A stretch of DNA of 64,000 nt from NCBI RefSeq assembly GCF_019972155.1, contig NZ_BOVL01000016.1, forward strand, positions 61,625 through 125,624. The letters are read 5' to 3'. Below are positions 43,681 to 53,589 of this stretch, one piece after another (within the stretch, counting starts at the first letter, position 1; the number at the start of each line of letters is the position of its first letter). The DNA comes from Bradyrhizobium sp. RD5-C2. Lineage in GTDB: Bacteria; Pseudomonadota; Alphaproteobacteria; Rhizobiales; Xanthobacteraceae. The notes beneath the pieces are model-generated. The model was not told where the DNA came from. It worked only from the letters and a program-made list of their open reading frames with translations, and ran no database searches. A program made the position numbers and the translations under genes.

Positions 43681-46118
43681 AGCGATCTCTCCAGATTGCT
43701 GAGATTTGGGATCAGGTCCGTGGCCCAAGCGACGCCACGGTGCTGGAGCCAGGCGGGCACGAAGCCGTCACGTCCATGTTCGGCGAGGAGCCGCTCAATG
43801 GCAGTCTGGTCCGTCTTGGACGAGGCTGCCGTAAAGGCGAGCGCAACTTCCCCAAGCCCTAGTTCGAACATCCGGTTGCCGCGGCGAGACTGGCAGTAAT
43901 AGTCGCGCTTCGGCGTTGCCCGGCTCAGAAGTTCGATCTGGCGGTCATTGAGGCCGAAGCGGCGGTAGATCGCGGTGATTTGCGGTTCGATCGCCCGCTC
44001 GTTCGGCAGCAACAAGCGCGTCGGACAGCTTTCGATGATCGCCGGCGCTATCGCGGAGCCGTCGATGTCCGAAAGCGACTGAGTAGCGAAGATGACGGAC
44101 GCATTCTTCTTGCGAAGCGTCTTCAGCCACTCTCGAAGTTGACCGGCAAAATCCTCGTCGTCGAGGGCAAGCCAACCCTCGTCGACAATGAGAAGTGTGG
44201 GCCGACCATCGAGACGGTCTCCGATCCGATGAAAGAGGTAGGCCAGGACGGCCGGGGCCGCGCTCGTTCCGATCAATCCTTCGGTCTCAAACGCCTGGAC
44301 TGCGGCTTCGCCGAGGCGCTCGAATTCGGCATCGAGCAGGCGCCCGGAGGGACCGCCCAGGCAATAGGGCTGCAAGGCACGTTTCAGGGAGTTCGATTGC
44401 AGCAAGACTGACAAGCCTGTGAGCGTCCGTTCCTCCCTCGGCGCCGAAGCGAGAGACGTCAGCGCCGACCACAGGTGATCCTTGACCTCCGGGGTGATCT
44501 CGATCTTTTCTCGTGCCAGGATCGCGCCGATCCATTCGGTGGCCCATCCGCGCTCCGAAGGGTCATCGATCCACGCCAGCGGTTGCAGAGCGACGGGGCT
44601 TTCGTCCCCATCGGACAATGCACCGCCGAGATCATGCCAGTCGCCCCCCATGGCGAGCGCGGCGGCCCGGATCGAACCACCGAAATCGAACGCAAAGACC
44701 TGAGAGTTCGGGTAACGGCGGAACTGCAGCGCCATCAGAGCAAGAAGGACGGACTTGCCAGCGCCCGTCGGTCCCACCACGAGGGTATGGCCGACGTCGC
44801 CGACATGGAGAGAGAATCGGAATGGAGTCGATCCCTCGGTCTTGCCGAACAGGAGTGGCGGGCCTTTGAGGTGCAGATCCCTGGCCTCGCCCGCCCACAC
44901 AGCCGACATCGGAATCATGTGAGCTAGATTGAGGGTCGAAACTGGCGGCTGTCGTACATTGGCATAGACATGTCCCGGCAGGCTGCCGAGCCAGGCTTCG
45001 ACGGCGTTCACCGTCTCGATCATGCAGGTGAAATCGCGGCCCTGAATGACCTTCTCGACCAGCCGCAGCTTTTCGTCGGCAGCACCGGGGTCGCCATCCC
45101 AGACGGTGATGGTCGCCGTGACAAAGGCTTGTCCGATCTGGTCCGCCCCCAGTTCCTGTAGGGCCGCGTCGGCGTCGATCGCTTTGTTGTGGGCGTCGGT
45201 ATCGAGGAGCGTCGATGCCTCGTTGGTCATGACCTCCTTGAGAATGGCGCCAATGGATTTTCTCTTGGCGAACCACTGGCGGCGAATCTTGGTCAGCAGC
45301 TTGGTGGCATCGGTCTTGTCGAGCATGATCGCGCGCGTCGACCAGCGATACGAAAACGGCAGGCGATTCAAGTCATCCAGAATTCCCGGCGTCGTTGTGC
45401 CCGGGAAGCCGACGATCGTGAGAACCCGCACGTTGGCTGAGCCCAACATCGGCTCGAGCCCACCGGTCAGCGGCTGGTCGGCCAACAACGCATCGATATA
45501 CATGGGAATTTCGGGCACGCGAACGCGATGACGCTTGGTCGAGATCGTTGAGTGCAGGTAGGTCAACGTGTCCTGATCGTCGAGCCAGCCGCATTCCGGC
45601 ATGAACCCTTCAAGAAGCTGAAGCACGCGGGCGGTTTGATCGGCAAACCCGCGAAGTACCTCGCGAGCGTCTGCTCCCACAGTCCGATCGCGCCCCTCGT
45701 AGAGCAGTCGCTCTGCCCTGGCGGCTCCCTCCTCCGGCGGCAGATAGAGGAATGTCAGGAAATAGCTCGACTCATAGTGGGCGCCTGCCTCCTCGAATTG
45801 TGCTCTGCGTTCGGCGTCGACCAGTGCAGACGCGACATCCGGAAAGGTGTTCGGCGGGTAAACACCTGCAAAATGGCGCTGCGCCTCAACGAACACGGCC
45901 CAGCCGGATCCCAGACGGCGCAAGGCGTTGTTCAGACGGCCGGCGACGCCGACAAGTTCAGCCGGCACTGCGCTGTCTAGGTCAGGTCCCCGAAACTTTG
46001 CCGTCCGTTGGAACGAACCGTCCTTATTGAGGACGATTCCCTCATCGACCAAGGCTGCCCAAGGCAGGAAGTCGGCAAGACGGGCATCAGAATGGCGATA
46101 TTCGGCAAGGTTCATCAT
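43677..46118 (-). CDS. trbE: Conjugal transfer ATPase TrbE (VirB4-like)
   Basis: 813 residues, the cytoplasmic ATPase that powers pilus assembly. Walker A is GPTGAGKSVLLALMALQF at about 440 and Walker B TLLIVDEGWLALDDEDFAGQ at about 640. The N-terminal VirB4/CagE domain precedes these. The open frame starts at 46286, but the family begins MMNLAEYRHSDARLADFLPW, so 46118 is used (a second ATG follows at once). The trbD stop is 10 bp upstream. Confidence 0.95.
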   Translation of the reverse strand: MMNLAEYRHSDARLADFLPWAALVDEGIVLNKDGSFQRTAKFRGPDLDSAVPAELVGVAGRLNNALRRLGSGWAVFVEAQRHFAGVYPPNTFPDVASALVDAERRAQFEEAGAHYESSYFLTFLYLPPEEGAARAERLLYEGRDRTVGADAREVLRGFADQTARVLQLLEGFMPECGWLDDQDTLTYLHSTISTKRHRVRVPEIPMYIDALLADQPLTGGLEPMLGSANVRVLTIVGFPGTTTPGILDDLNRLPFSYRWSTRAIMLDKTDATKLLTKIRRQWFAKRKSIGAILKEVMTNEASTLLDTDAHNKAIDADAALQELGADQIGQAFVTATITVWDGDPGAADEKLRLVEKVIQGRDFTCMIETVNAVEAWLGSLPGHVYANVRQPPVSTLNLAHMIPMSAVWAGEARDLHLKGPPLLFGKTEGSTPFRFSLHVGDVGHTLVVGPTGAGKSVLLALMALQFRRYPNSQVFAFDFGGSIRAAALAMGGDWHDLGGALSDGDESPVALQPLAWIDDPSERGWATEWIGAILAREKIEITPEVKDHLWSALTSLASAPREERTLTGLSVLLQSNSLKRALQPYCLGGPSGRLLDAEFERLGEAAVQAFETEGLIGTSAAPAVLAYLFHRIGDRLDGRPTLLIVDEGWLALDDEDFAGQLREWLKTLRKKNASVIFATQSLSDIDGSAIAPAIIESCPTRLLLPNERAIEPQITAIYRRFGLNDRQIELLSRATPKRDYYCQSRRGNRMFELGLGEVALAFTAASSKTDQTAIERLLAEHGRDGFVPAWLQHRGVAWATDLIPNLSNLERSL

Positions 46119-46128
46119 GATAAGGAAC

Positions 46129-46392
46129 TCAGAGGTTGAGATGACCGGGAATGCGCAGATGTCGGCGCACCACGTCGACAAAGGCGGGATCGCGCTTGGC
46201 AGCCCAGACGGCGGCCATATGACCGATGAACCAGAGAACGAGACCCGCGATCCACAACCGCAGTCCAAGTCCAAGCGCTGCGGCAAGCGTGCCGTTGACG
46301 ATCGCGACCGACCGCGGCGCGCCGCCCATCAGGATTGGCTCGGTGAGCGCGCGGTGAACGGGTACGACAAAGCCTGCGACGGGCTCATCCAT
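46129..46392 (-). CDS. trbD: Conjugal transfer protein TrbD (VirB3-like)
   Basis: 87 residues opening MDEPVAGFVVPVHRALTEPI, the standard TrbD/VirB3 N-terminus, with a hydrophobic hairpin over about 30-65 (LAAALGLGLRLWIAGLVLWF). The start codon overlaps the trbC stop by one base (TGATG). The longer frame up to 46638 is a shadow of trbC. Inner-membrane protein of the channel. Confidence 0.93.
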   Translation of the reverse strand: MDEPVAGFVVPVHRALTEPILMGGAPRSVAIVNGTLAAALGLGLRLWIAGLVLWFIGHMAAVWAAKRDPAFVDVVRRHLRIPGHLNL

Positions 46393-46718
46393 CAGATCAC
46401 CACGCCGCCGCCGAAGGAGAAGAACGACAGGAAGAAACTCGAGGCCGCAAAGGCGATCGACAGACCGAAGACGATCTGGATCAGCCGCCGGAAACCACCC
46501 GACGAATCGCCGAACGCAAGCGTCAACCCGGTCACGACGATGATGATGACGGCGATGATCTTCGCGACCGGACCTTCGACCGATTGCAGGATTTGATTGA
46601 GCGGCTGCTCCCATGGCATGTTCGAGCCAGCCGCCCATGCCGGCACCGTCGTCAGAAGAACCGTACCGGAAGCTGCCAGTGAAGCGGCTTCTTGAAGAAA
46701 GCGAAATTGCGGACGCAT
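46392..46718 (-). CDS. trbC: Conjugal pilin TrbC (VirB2-like)
   Basis: 108 residues. A signal peptide ends near VPAWA, and the mature pilin has two hydrophobic helices (AKIIAVIIIVVTGLTLAFG; LIQIVFGLSIAFAASSFFLS), as expected of VirB2/TrbC. GGAG before ATG 46718 decides the start over 46763. The trbB stop is 1 bp away. Confidence 0.93.
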   Translation of the reverse strand: MRPQFRFLQEAASLAASGTVLLTTVPAWAAGSNMPWEQPLNQILQSVEGPVAKIIAVIIIVVTGLTLAFGDSSGGFRRLIQIVFGLSIAFAASSFFLSFFSFGGGVVI

Positions 46719-46719
46719 G

Positions 46720-47682
46720 TCAGTCTCCTGCTGATGAAAGGCTGTAGTCGCCGGCAGTCCCAAGCCCTGTGACGAGCGCGAGTTCGGCGAGGCGTCGGTC
46801 CGAGCCGCGTCCCGTAAGCACGGCGACGAGGTTGATGGTCTCGGCGATCAGGGCACGCGGAACCGTGATGACAGCTTCTTGGATGAGTTGCTCGAGCCGC
46901 CGTAGCGCGCCGAGGGCCGTTCCAGCATGGATGGTGCCGATGCCTCCGGGGTGACCGGTGCCCCAGGCCTTGAGCAAGTCGAGCGCTTCGGCGCCCCGGA
47001 CCTCGCCGATCGGGATACGGTCAGGACGCAATCGAAGCGAGGAGCGGACAAGGTCAGATAAGGTGGCTACGCCGTCCTTGGTCCGCAGCGCCACAAGGTT
47101 GGGCGCCTTGCATTGGAGTTCGCGTGTATCTTCAATCAGCACGACCCGATCGGAGGTCTTGGCTACCTCGGCCAGAAGCGCGTTGGTCAACGTGGTCTTG
47201 CCGGTCGATGTGCCGCCGGCGACGAGAATGTTCTTGCGGGTATCGACCGCAGCCTTCAAGGCGCTGGCCTGATCCGATGTCATCGTTCCGGCGGCGACAT
47301 AGTCGTCGAGCGTGAACACCGCGACCGCTGGCTTACGGATAGCGAAGGCAGGAGCCGCAACGACTGGGGGTAACAACCCTTCGAACCGCTCGCCGGTCCC
47401 AGGTAGCTCGGCAGAGACGCGTGGCGAGCCAGCATGCACCTCCGCGCCTACATGGTGAGCCACCAGACGAACGATGCGCTCGCCGTCGGCCGCAGACAAA
47501 GTTTCGCCAGTGTCAACCAACCCACTCGACAGCCGGTCGATCCACAACCGTCCATCCGGATTGAGCATGACCTCGATGATAGCGTCATCTTCCAGGTAAC
47601 CCGCAATCGCGGCACCAAGCGCGCTGCGCAGCATTCGCGCACCACGCGAATTCGCCTCCGATTGAAAGGAATGGATTGCCAC
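46720..47682 (-). CDS. trbB: Conjugal transfer ATPase TrbB (VirB11-like)
   Basis: 320 residues, hexameric traffic ATPase. Walker A AGGTSTGKTTLTNALLAEV at about 155, the Asp box EDTRELQCKAPN, and the GHPGGIGTIHAGTALGALRR His box are all present. It starts with GTG at 47682, which matches the usual family N-terminus (SEANSRGARMLRSALG). First gene of the trb operon. Normally traG/copG genes lie immediately upstream; here an MFS gene intervenes. Confidence 0.94.
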   Translation of the reverse strand: MAIHSFQSEANSRGARMLRSALGAAIAGYLEDDAIIEVMLNPDGRLWIDRLSSGLVDTGETLSAADGERIVRLVAHHVGAEVHAGSPRVSAELPGTGERFEGLLPPVVAAPAFAIRKPAVAVFTLDDYVAAGTMTSDQASALKAAVDTRKNILVAGGTSTGKTTLTNALLAEVAKTSDRVVLIEDTRELQCKAPNLVALRTKDGVATLSDLVRSSLRLRPDRIPIGEVRGAEALDLLKAWGTGHPGGIGTIHAGTALGALRRLEQLIQEAVITVPRALIAETINLVAVLTGRGSDRRLAELALVTGLGTAGDYSLSSAGD

Positions 47683-47780
47683 CGCCGCCCCCGCCGAATG
47701 AAGACGCTTAGAAGGCGCCCTCAGATGGGTTGATTAGAAAAGCCACGGATCGATTTGGGGCAACAAACGCTTATGCGTGA

Positions 47781-47804
47781 TCGTAGGCTGGCGTAGAAAA
47801 AGAA
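47781..47804. repeat. Direct repeat flanking the inserted MFS gene (copy 1)
   Basis: TCGTAGGCTGGCGTAGAAAA followed by AGAA; 23 of 24 bases match the copy at 49313-49336. Confidence 0.9.
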
Positions 47805-47901
47805 AGACTAAGAACAGATAATTGACGCCTGCTCGAACCAGCTAGATCGCGATGAATTTTGATCAGTGCTCGTCGGGACGGCCTCGTAACGATGCAAGTG
47901 C

Positions 47902-49236
47902 TCACCATTCCGCATCTACATCCGCCGGCATTAGTACGACCGTTTGCTCGTACAGAATAACCGGTTCGACTGCGTCGGAAACGTCAACCGGCGCGAAGAA
48001 GACAATTGAACCCATCCACTCAGTGAAGGATCGGAAGGACGGCACCGCGAACCAGGCGAGCGCCACGATCTGCAGTGCTACGCTGACACCAAACGCGACC
48101 TGATAGGCCAGGACGGTCCTACGGCCACCCTCCGTGGACCATTGTTCTAGAATCAGGCCCGTCCCACATTGTGCAAGGAATGCCCAACCGAAGTGCAACA
48201 CGTTCAGAGCACCGTTGGCCCGACCGGCAAGCTCTGGCGGAAAGTAATCAGCTACTACCGCAAAACTGACCACGGTCGCCGTTCCAACAATCGCGACAAC
48301 AGACCACGGCAGTATGGAGGGCAACGGCGCACGCAGGATCAAGGCGAGCTCGGCGGCGATGAACAGCACTGCGACAATCGCCAATATTATTTCCGCTCCA
48401 ACTCCTCTTCGTCGGATGCAATGGACCGTTGTGCCGAACAACCAGGCACCGCCACAAAGTACGATCGACATGATGAATAGCTGTCCGACGAGACTTTCAC
48501 GACCAAGTCCCTCGACATCCGTCAGCCACGGTGCCGCCCACAATCCCTGCAGAGACCAGGCTGACCCCACGCAAGTCGCCGACAACGGGGCAATTCGCCA
48601 GAAGCGCCTGTCACTAAAAACGGAACTAAGGGTGGCGGGAGTTGATCCCGTTGATAGGATGATGACTCGCTCAGGGACCACGATGTAGATGAGCACGGCC
48701 GTGACGCCGGTCACGGCGGCCAGGATTTCGAAGAGCTGTCGCCAGCCGATCCAGGCGATCAGGTGTTCGGCGGGGGTCGTGGCAGTCATCGCTCCGAGCG
48801 AACCCAGCATGATCATGTATCCGTTCAGCAAGGCCACTTGTTCCCTGGGGAACCAGAGAACGATGGACTTCAACCCGGCCGTCAGCGCGGCTGCCACTCC
48901 AAGGCCGATCATTGCTCGCGAAATCAACAGCGACGGCAACTCCGTCGACATCGCGAATAGCCCGGCACCCGTGGCGGCGACCAAAAGCAACGCGCTTTGG
49001 ACGCGACGCGGGCCAAAGCGGTCCAGCAATATACCGATGGGGATCTGAGCCGCCGCGAACACCAGGAAATAGACTGACGTGAGCAACCCGAGGTCAGTAG
49101 TCCCGAGCCCAGTTTCCGAGATGAGATGGCCGGAGATCAGAGCGTTGATCGTTCGGAACAGGTATGAAAGATAGTATCCAGCAGCAAACGGGAGAAAAAC
49201 GCGCGCGATGACACGCCACGCCACTGAAATTTGCAT
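47902..49236 (-). CDS. MFS transporter inserted between trbB and the copG/traG genes
   Basis: 444 residues with about twelve membrane helices and the MFS loop signature LLDRFGPRRVQSALLL after helix 2. Nearest in style to small-solute/drug-type MFS carriers of the NNP/ACS kind; the substrate is not predictable. It lies in the minus strand like the conjugation genes, but interrupts the usual copG-trbB junction and is bounded by 24-bp direct repeats. It is probably cargo or an accessory gene. Confidence 0.85.
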   Translation of the reverse strand: MQISVAWRVIARVFLPFAAGYYLSYLFRTINALISGHLISETGLGTTDLGLLTSVYFLVFAAAQIPIGILLDRFGPRRVQSALLLVAATGAGLFAMSTELPSLLISRAMIGLGVAAALTAGLKSIVLWFPREQVALLNGYMIMLGSLGAMTATTPAEHLIAWIGWRQLFEILAAVTGVTAVLIYIVVPERVIILSTGSTPATLSSVFSDRRFWRIAPLSATCVGSAWSLQGLWAAPWLTDVEGLGRESLVGQLFIMSIVLCGGAWLFGTTVHCIRRRGVGAEIILAIVAVLFIAAELALILRAPLPSILPWSVVAIVGTATVVSFAVVADYFPPELAGRANGALNVLHFGWAFLAQCGTGLILEQWSTEGGRRTVLAYQVAFGVSVALQIVALAWFAVPSFRSFTEWMGSIVFFAPVDVSDAVEPVILYEQTVVLMPADVDAEW

Positions 49237-49312
49237 GCTGGCCCCTTTGCTCTTCAGCTCATTCGAGCCGATAGCGCGTCCAGCTTTTTGTTGGCTTGGC
49301 TAAATTCCTGCG

Positions 49313-49336
49313 TCGTAGGGTGGCGTAGAAAAAGAA
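49313..49336. repeat. Direct repeat flanking the inserted MFS gene (copy 2)
   Basis: TCGTAGGGTGGCGTAGAAAA followed by AGAA, differing at one base from the copy at 47781-47804. It ends 33 bp before the CopG-like gene stop. Confidence 0.9.
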
Positions 49337-49369
49337 TGGCCGGCGAAATAGCTCGCCGATGTGGTTCAA

Positions 49370-49795
49370 TCAGGTTTCGCTGCCCGGCTCCTGACGAACG
49401 ATATCTTCGGGGATCTCGCGCAGGAAGTTCTGCCCTTTCTGCAGGCGACGACCGAGCGCTTCGACAAATCCTTCAAAACGCTCTCGCCCCTTGAGCTGTG
49501 CGGCCGCCTGTGCGTCATTGGGCAATGGCGGCGTGATCGTCAGCCAGAAGCGGATGAAGAGGGCCAGGGTTTCGGCCGTCAGGCCGACGTCACGCTCCAG
49601 CCTTTGCATCTGACGCGATAGACGGTCCAGGCGACGGGTGAACGCCGCCTCTCGCCTGTCCGCCCCGTCTGGTGACAGAAAGGACGCAACTGCCGCCTCC
49701 ACAATCGCGGACCTGGAAAGATTCTTGCGATCGGCAATATCCGCGATCTGCTTCAGAAGCTCCGGCGGAAAGTACACATTCATGCGGTCGCGCAT
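49370..49795 (-). CDS. CopG/ribbon-helix-helix protein of the conjugation locus
   Basis: 141 residues. The N-terminal ribbon-helix-helix (RMNVYFPPELLKQIADIADR, NLSRSAIVEAAVASFLSPDG) should bind DNA, and the C-terminal half is a longer helical domain (RRLDRLSRQMQRLERDVGLT). Such CopG-like genes follow traG in rhizobial ICEs and plasmids and may regulate transfer or act at the relaxosome. It is 6 bp after traG. Confidence 0.87.
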   Translation of the reverse strand: MRDRMNVYFPPELLKQIADIADRKNLSRSAIVEAAVASFLSPDGADRREAAFTRRLDRLSRQMQRLERDVGLTAETLALFIRFWLTITPPLPNDAQAAAQLKGRERFEGFVEALGRRLQKGQNFLREIPEDIVRQEPGSET

Positions 49796-49801
49796 AACGC
49801 C

Positions 49802-51790
49802 TTAGAGCTCCATGCCGTCGTTTGGATCAAGCTCGACTTGGCGGGCGACGCCTCGCATCTGCTGACGCAGAAGCCGAGACTGGCGCACCGCGTCCTCGTC
49901 GTCGTCAAGAACGGCGGCAAATTCTTCGGCCGGCGTCGGCTCGGTTGTCTCCTTAACAATCGCAACGTGATCAGGGAGTTCGGGCTCTCGACGAAGACCA
50001 CTGTTCGCCGTGTCTTCGTCAGCCTGCTGCGCCCCGTCTGCTGCAAGCGTTACCGGCATGAGCGTACCAAGCGTCGACCATCCGTCCGTTCGCGATGATC
50101 TACCAGACTCCGCTGGATCGGGCCGCTGCAAGACCCGCTCGGTAAACCGTCGATCCTCGTAATAGCGCGCCTTCTTCGCCCTGATCGGCGGCGTGCCCGC
50201 CACCATGACGATTTCATCTCCGGGCGGAAGCTGCATCACTTCACCTGGAGTGAGCAGCGGCCTCGCGGTTTCCTGCCGCGAGACCATGAGGTGCCCCAGC
50301 CAGGGGTTCAACCTGTGTCCCGCGTAGTTCTTCATCGCTCGCATCTCGGTCGCCGTACCGAGCGCATCGGAAACGCGCTTGGCGGTCCGCTCGTCATTGG
50401 TCGCGAAGCTGACGCGGACGTGGCAGTTGTCGAGGATCGCATTGTTGGGCCCATAGGCCTTCTCAATCTGATTGAGCGATTGTGCGATCAGAAAGCTCTT
50501 GATCCCATAGCCCGCCATGAATGCGAGCGCGGACTCGAAGAAATCGAGACGCCCGAGTGCCGGGAACTCGTCGAGCATCATCAAGACACGGTGCCGGCGG
50601 TTGCTGGCGTGCAAGTCCTCGGTCAGGCGCCGGCCGATCTGGTTCAGCACCAGGCGGATCAACGGCTTGGTCCGCGAGATGTCGGAAGGCGGCACCACGA
50701 GGTAAAGCGACGCTGGCCGGGGATCGGAGATTAGGTCTGCAATTCGCCAGTCGCAGCGGCGGGTCACCTGGGCCACGACGGGATCACGGTAAAGTCCAAG
50801 GAACGACATCGCGGTAGACAGGACCCCGGAACGTTCGTTGTCGGATTTGTTGAGAAGCTCTCTCGCGGTCGAAGCGACCACCGGATGAGCGCCCTGCTCG
50901 CCAAGATGCGGCGTGGTCATCATGGCCTTCAAGGTCGCGTCGATTGGCCGCTTTGGATCGGACAGGAAGGCGGCCACGCCGGCCAAGGTCTTGTCTGCCT
51001 CGGCGTAGAGGACGTGGAGGATGGCGCCGACCAGGAGTGAATGACTGGTCTTCTCCCAATGGTTCCGCTTATCGAGCGAGCCTTCGGGGTCGACCAGGAC
51101 GTCGGCGACGTTCTGGACGTCGCGAACTTCCCACTCTCCGCGCCGGACCTCGAGCAACGGATTATAGGCGGAGGACTTTGGGTTGGTCGGGTCGAATAAC
51201 AGGACGCGGCCATGACAGGACCGGAACCCGGCGGTCAGCTGCCAGTTCTCGCCCTTGATGTCGTGAACGATGGCCGAGCCGGGCCAAGTCAGCAGCGAGG
51301 GAACGACGAGACCGACACCCTTGCCGGACCGAGTGGGCGCGAAACACAACACATGCTCCGGTCCGTCATGGCGAAGGTAGTCATCGTCAAGCTTGCCCAA
51401 AACCACACCATCCGCACTGAGCAGTCCGGCTGCTCTAACGTCCCGCGCATCGGCCCAGCGCGCCGATCCATAGGTCTCGACATTTTTGGCCTCGCGCGCC
51501 CGCCAGACCGACATGCCGATCGCCGCCGCGATCGAAACGAAGGTCCCCGACGCCGCGATGAAGGCACCCTCGACAAAGACCTGAGGCGCATAGGCGTCGT
51601 AGACGAACCACCACCAGAAGAAGATGGGCGGGTAATAGATTTTGAAGCCCGACAACTCGAACCAGGGCCGTCCAAGTTCATGCTGGTAGGAGAGCCGCCA
51701 GGCCGTCCATTGGGTCGCTCCCCAGATGGCCATCAAAACGATCAAGCCGACAACAATTACCTGTCCCCAGAGGATCTTGGTTCCGGACAT
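49802..51790 (-). CDS. traG: Type IV coupling protein TraG (VirD4-like)
   Basis: 662 residues. It brings relaxase-DNA to the channel. N-terminal membrane helices (VIVVGLIVLMAIWGATQWTA; VEGAFIAASGTFVSIAAAIG) precede the ATPase with Walker A FAPTRSGKGVGLVVPSLLTW and Walker B RVLMMLDEFPALGRLDFFES. ATG 51790 begins the family sequence (MSGTKILWGQ); the frame continues to 51934 inside the relaxase gene. Product acidic at the C-terminus, as usual. Confidence 0.95.
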   Translation of the reverse strand: MSGTKILWGQVIVVGLIVLMAIWGATQWTAWRLSYQHELGRPWFELSGFKIYYPPIFFWWWFVYDAYAPQVFVEGAFIAASGTFVSIAAAIGMSVWRAREAKNVETYGSARWADARDVRAAGLLSADGVVLGKLDDDYLRHDGPEHVLCFAPTRSGKGVGLVVPSLLTWPGSAIVHDIKGENWQLTAGFRSCHGRVLLFDPTNPKSSAYNPLLEVRRGEWEVRDVQNVADVLVDPEGSLDKRNHWEKTSHSLLVGAILHVLYAEADKTLAGVAAFLSDPKRPIDATLKAMMTTPHLGEQGAHPVVASTARELLNKSDNERSGVLSTAMSFLGLYRDPVVAQVTRRCDWRIADLISDPRPASLYLVVPPSDISRTKPLIRLVLNQIGRRLTEDLHASNRRHRVLMMLDEFPALGRLDFFESALAFMAGYGIKSFLIAQSLNQIEKAYGPNNAILDNCHVRVSFATNDERTAKRVSDALGTATEMRAMKNYAGHRLNPWLGHLMVSRQETARPLLTPGEVMQLPPGDEIVMVAGTPPIRAKKARYYEDRRFTERVLQRPDPAESGRSSRTDGWSTLGTLMPVTLAADGAQQADEDTANSGLRREPELPDHVAIVKETTEPTPAEEFAAVLDDDEDAVRQSRLLRQQMRGVARQVELDPNDGMEL

Positions 51791-51825
51791 CCCGAAGGTC
51801 CCTCCCAATTGAATTGGCGAGATAG

Positions 51826-53589
51826 CTAGAGGCCCAGGTCGCGCTTGCGGCCGATGCCCCATTCGATACCGCCGCCGTCCTTGATGACGCCGGTGACGTG
51901 CTGGCCGAGCCTCTTTTCGAGTTCGCGCGACCACGGCACGAGCTGGAAGCCAAGCCCATTGTCGATCATGGCAAAGCGTCCCGAGGCGAGCGTCAGGCGC
52001 TGGCGATACGTGCCTGCCACATGCTCTCCAGAAGGCGCCTTCACGTGAGGCAGGCCGGTGTCGGCCGAGACCTTTGCTCCCACCTCGTCCAGTTCGCGTC
52101 GGCGCAATGTATTCAATAGGTCGCGCTGCAGAATGATGCGCTGGCCCTGCCGCCGTGCCAGACCCCCCTCAATCAGATGCTCGGTCCGGGCTTCCAAAGC
52201 GTCACGGGCCTCGCGGCCGAATCCACTCATGGCGAGCGGCATCGGATCGCGTTCGACCAGCCGGTGGTCAAGCCAGGTTGCTCCTCTCGCGGTGACCTGC
52301 TCACCAAGATCGAGATCGGAACGGGGCGCGAGCACCACGGTGGGTTGCGGATCGCCGTTTTGACCGAAGCGTCGGACTTCGACAATTCCGCCGACCGGCG
52401 GTGCATGTTCGAAGGCCTCGATCCCGTGGAAGCGGACGTGATGCACACGTCCGTCGGTTCCGTCGATCACGGCATAGGCCTCGCCGGTCAGTTCGTCATG
52501 AAGTCCTCGATCAATCAAACGCCCGACGATCTGGGATGTCTGCGGTCCACCTTCGATGACGTAGTCGGCGACACCGCGCGCCTCACCACGCTCAGTGAAG
52601 GCGCGATGCATCGTCTTGATGATGTCGCCGCGCGTGCCGAGGTCGCGCAGATTACGCTCGGCCTCGAGTCCAACCATCCACTCCCCCGGCGCCGCGGGCG
52701 CGGCAAGGCCCATCTTCTCCAGGTGCTGAAGGCGGCCGATCATCAGGCGCCGGATCTCTGGGTCGGAGCTGCCAGGGTTTTCGGGACGCAAATCGATGTG
52801 GCCGGTTTCGTCGGCCCCCAGCCGGATCTCCCGATCAAGTCGGCTCCATCGCTCTGCCGTGACTTCCCTCTCCAGCGAATTGCGGATCTCGTGCTCCGGC
52901 TTTGGACCCAGTTCGATCGCGACCAATTCCTCGGCGCGTGAGCGCAGACCCCGGCTAATATAGTCGCGGGAGATCACGAGATCGGCCCCCTTCTCGTCGA
53001 CTCCCCGAACGAGAAGGTGGATGTGAGGATTGTCTGTGTTCCAGTGATCGACGGCCACCCAATCGAGCCGCGTGCCGAGATCGACCTCCATCTGCCGAGC
53101 GAGATCGCGGGTGAAAGCCCTGAGATCGGTCATGTCGCCGGCGTCCTCGGGCGAGACGATGAACCGAAAATGATGCCGATCGCCCTGACACCGTTCCGCG
53201 AAGGCCGCGCCATCGGCGCGGTCGCTGCCGGCGTCGAACATCTCGGCTCTCTCACCGCTCCGGGTGACCCCGTCGCGCTTCAGGTACGAAAGATGGGCAG
53301 TCAGCGGCGCCGAGCGGAATGCTCGCCCCTTGTGACGAACGACGCGCGCTTTCACCACGGCGCGCCGCGTCGATTTGAACAATCGGCTGCGGCTAAACGC
53401 GAGCCTGCCGCGGCCAAACGTCGAGCGCCCATAGGATGTGGAACGCTTGCCGGCCGCGGGCTGACCCGCGGTATGGCCAGCTCTCTTCGCAGCACGTAGC
53501 ACCTGGTTGATGAAGCTCTTCGCCTTAGGCGCGCGGGTGCTGCGAATACGCCCGGGTCGAATGCGCAGATCGCTGTCGCCAACGGTCAT
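51826..53589 (-). CDS. Relaxase/mobilisation nuclease with DUF3363
   Basis: 587 residues. The relaxase domain has the HUH-type metal motif DNPHIHLLVRGVDEKG preceded by DWVAVDHWNT, and a candidate catalytic Tyr in ISRDYISRGL; the DUF3363 region occupies the C-terminal two thirds. It would nick oriT and lead the strand into the recipient. ATG 53589 is used (MTVGDSDLRI); the frame to 53703 adds an unlikely N-terminus. It is 35 bp upstream of traG. Confidence 0.92.
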   Translation of the reverse strand: MTVGDSDLRIRPGRIRSTRAPKAKSFINQVLRAAKRAGHTAGQPAAGKRSTSYGRSTFGRGRLAFSRSRLFKSTRRAVVKARVVRHKGRAFRSAPLTAHLSYLKRDGVTRSGERAEMFDAGSDRADGAAFAERCQGDRHHFRFIVSPEDAGDMTDLRAFTRDLARQMEVDLGTRLDWVAVDHWNTDNPHIHLLVRGVDEKGADLVISRDYISRGLRSRAEELVAIELGPKPEHEIRNSLEREVTAERWSRLDREIRLGADETGHIDLRPENPGSSDPEIRRLMIGRLQHLEKMGLAAPAAPGEWMVGLEAERNLRDLGTRGDIIKTMHRAFTERGEARGVADYVIEGGPQTSQIVGRLIDRGLHDELTGEAYAVIDGTDGRVHHVRFHGIEAFEHAPPVGGIVEVRRFGQNGDPQPTVVLAPRSDLDLGEQVTARGATWLDHRLVERDPMPLAMSGFGREARDALEARTEHLIEGGLARRQGQRIILQRDLLNTLRRRELDEVGAKVSADTGLPHVKAPSGEHVAGTYRQRLTLASGRFAMIDNGLGFQLVPWSRELEKRLGQHVTGVIKDGGGIEWGIGRKRDLGL

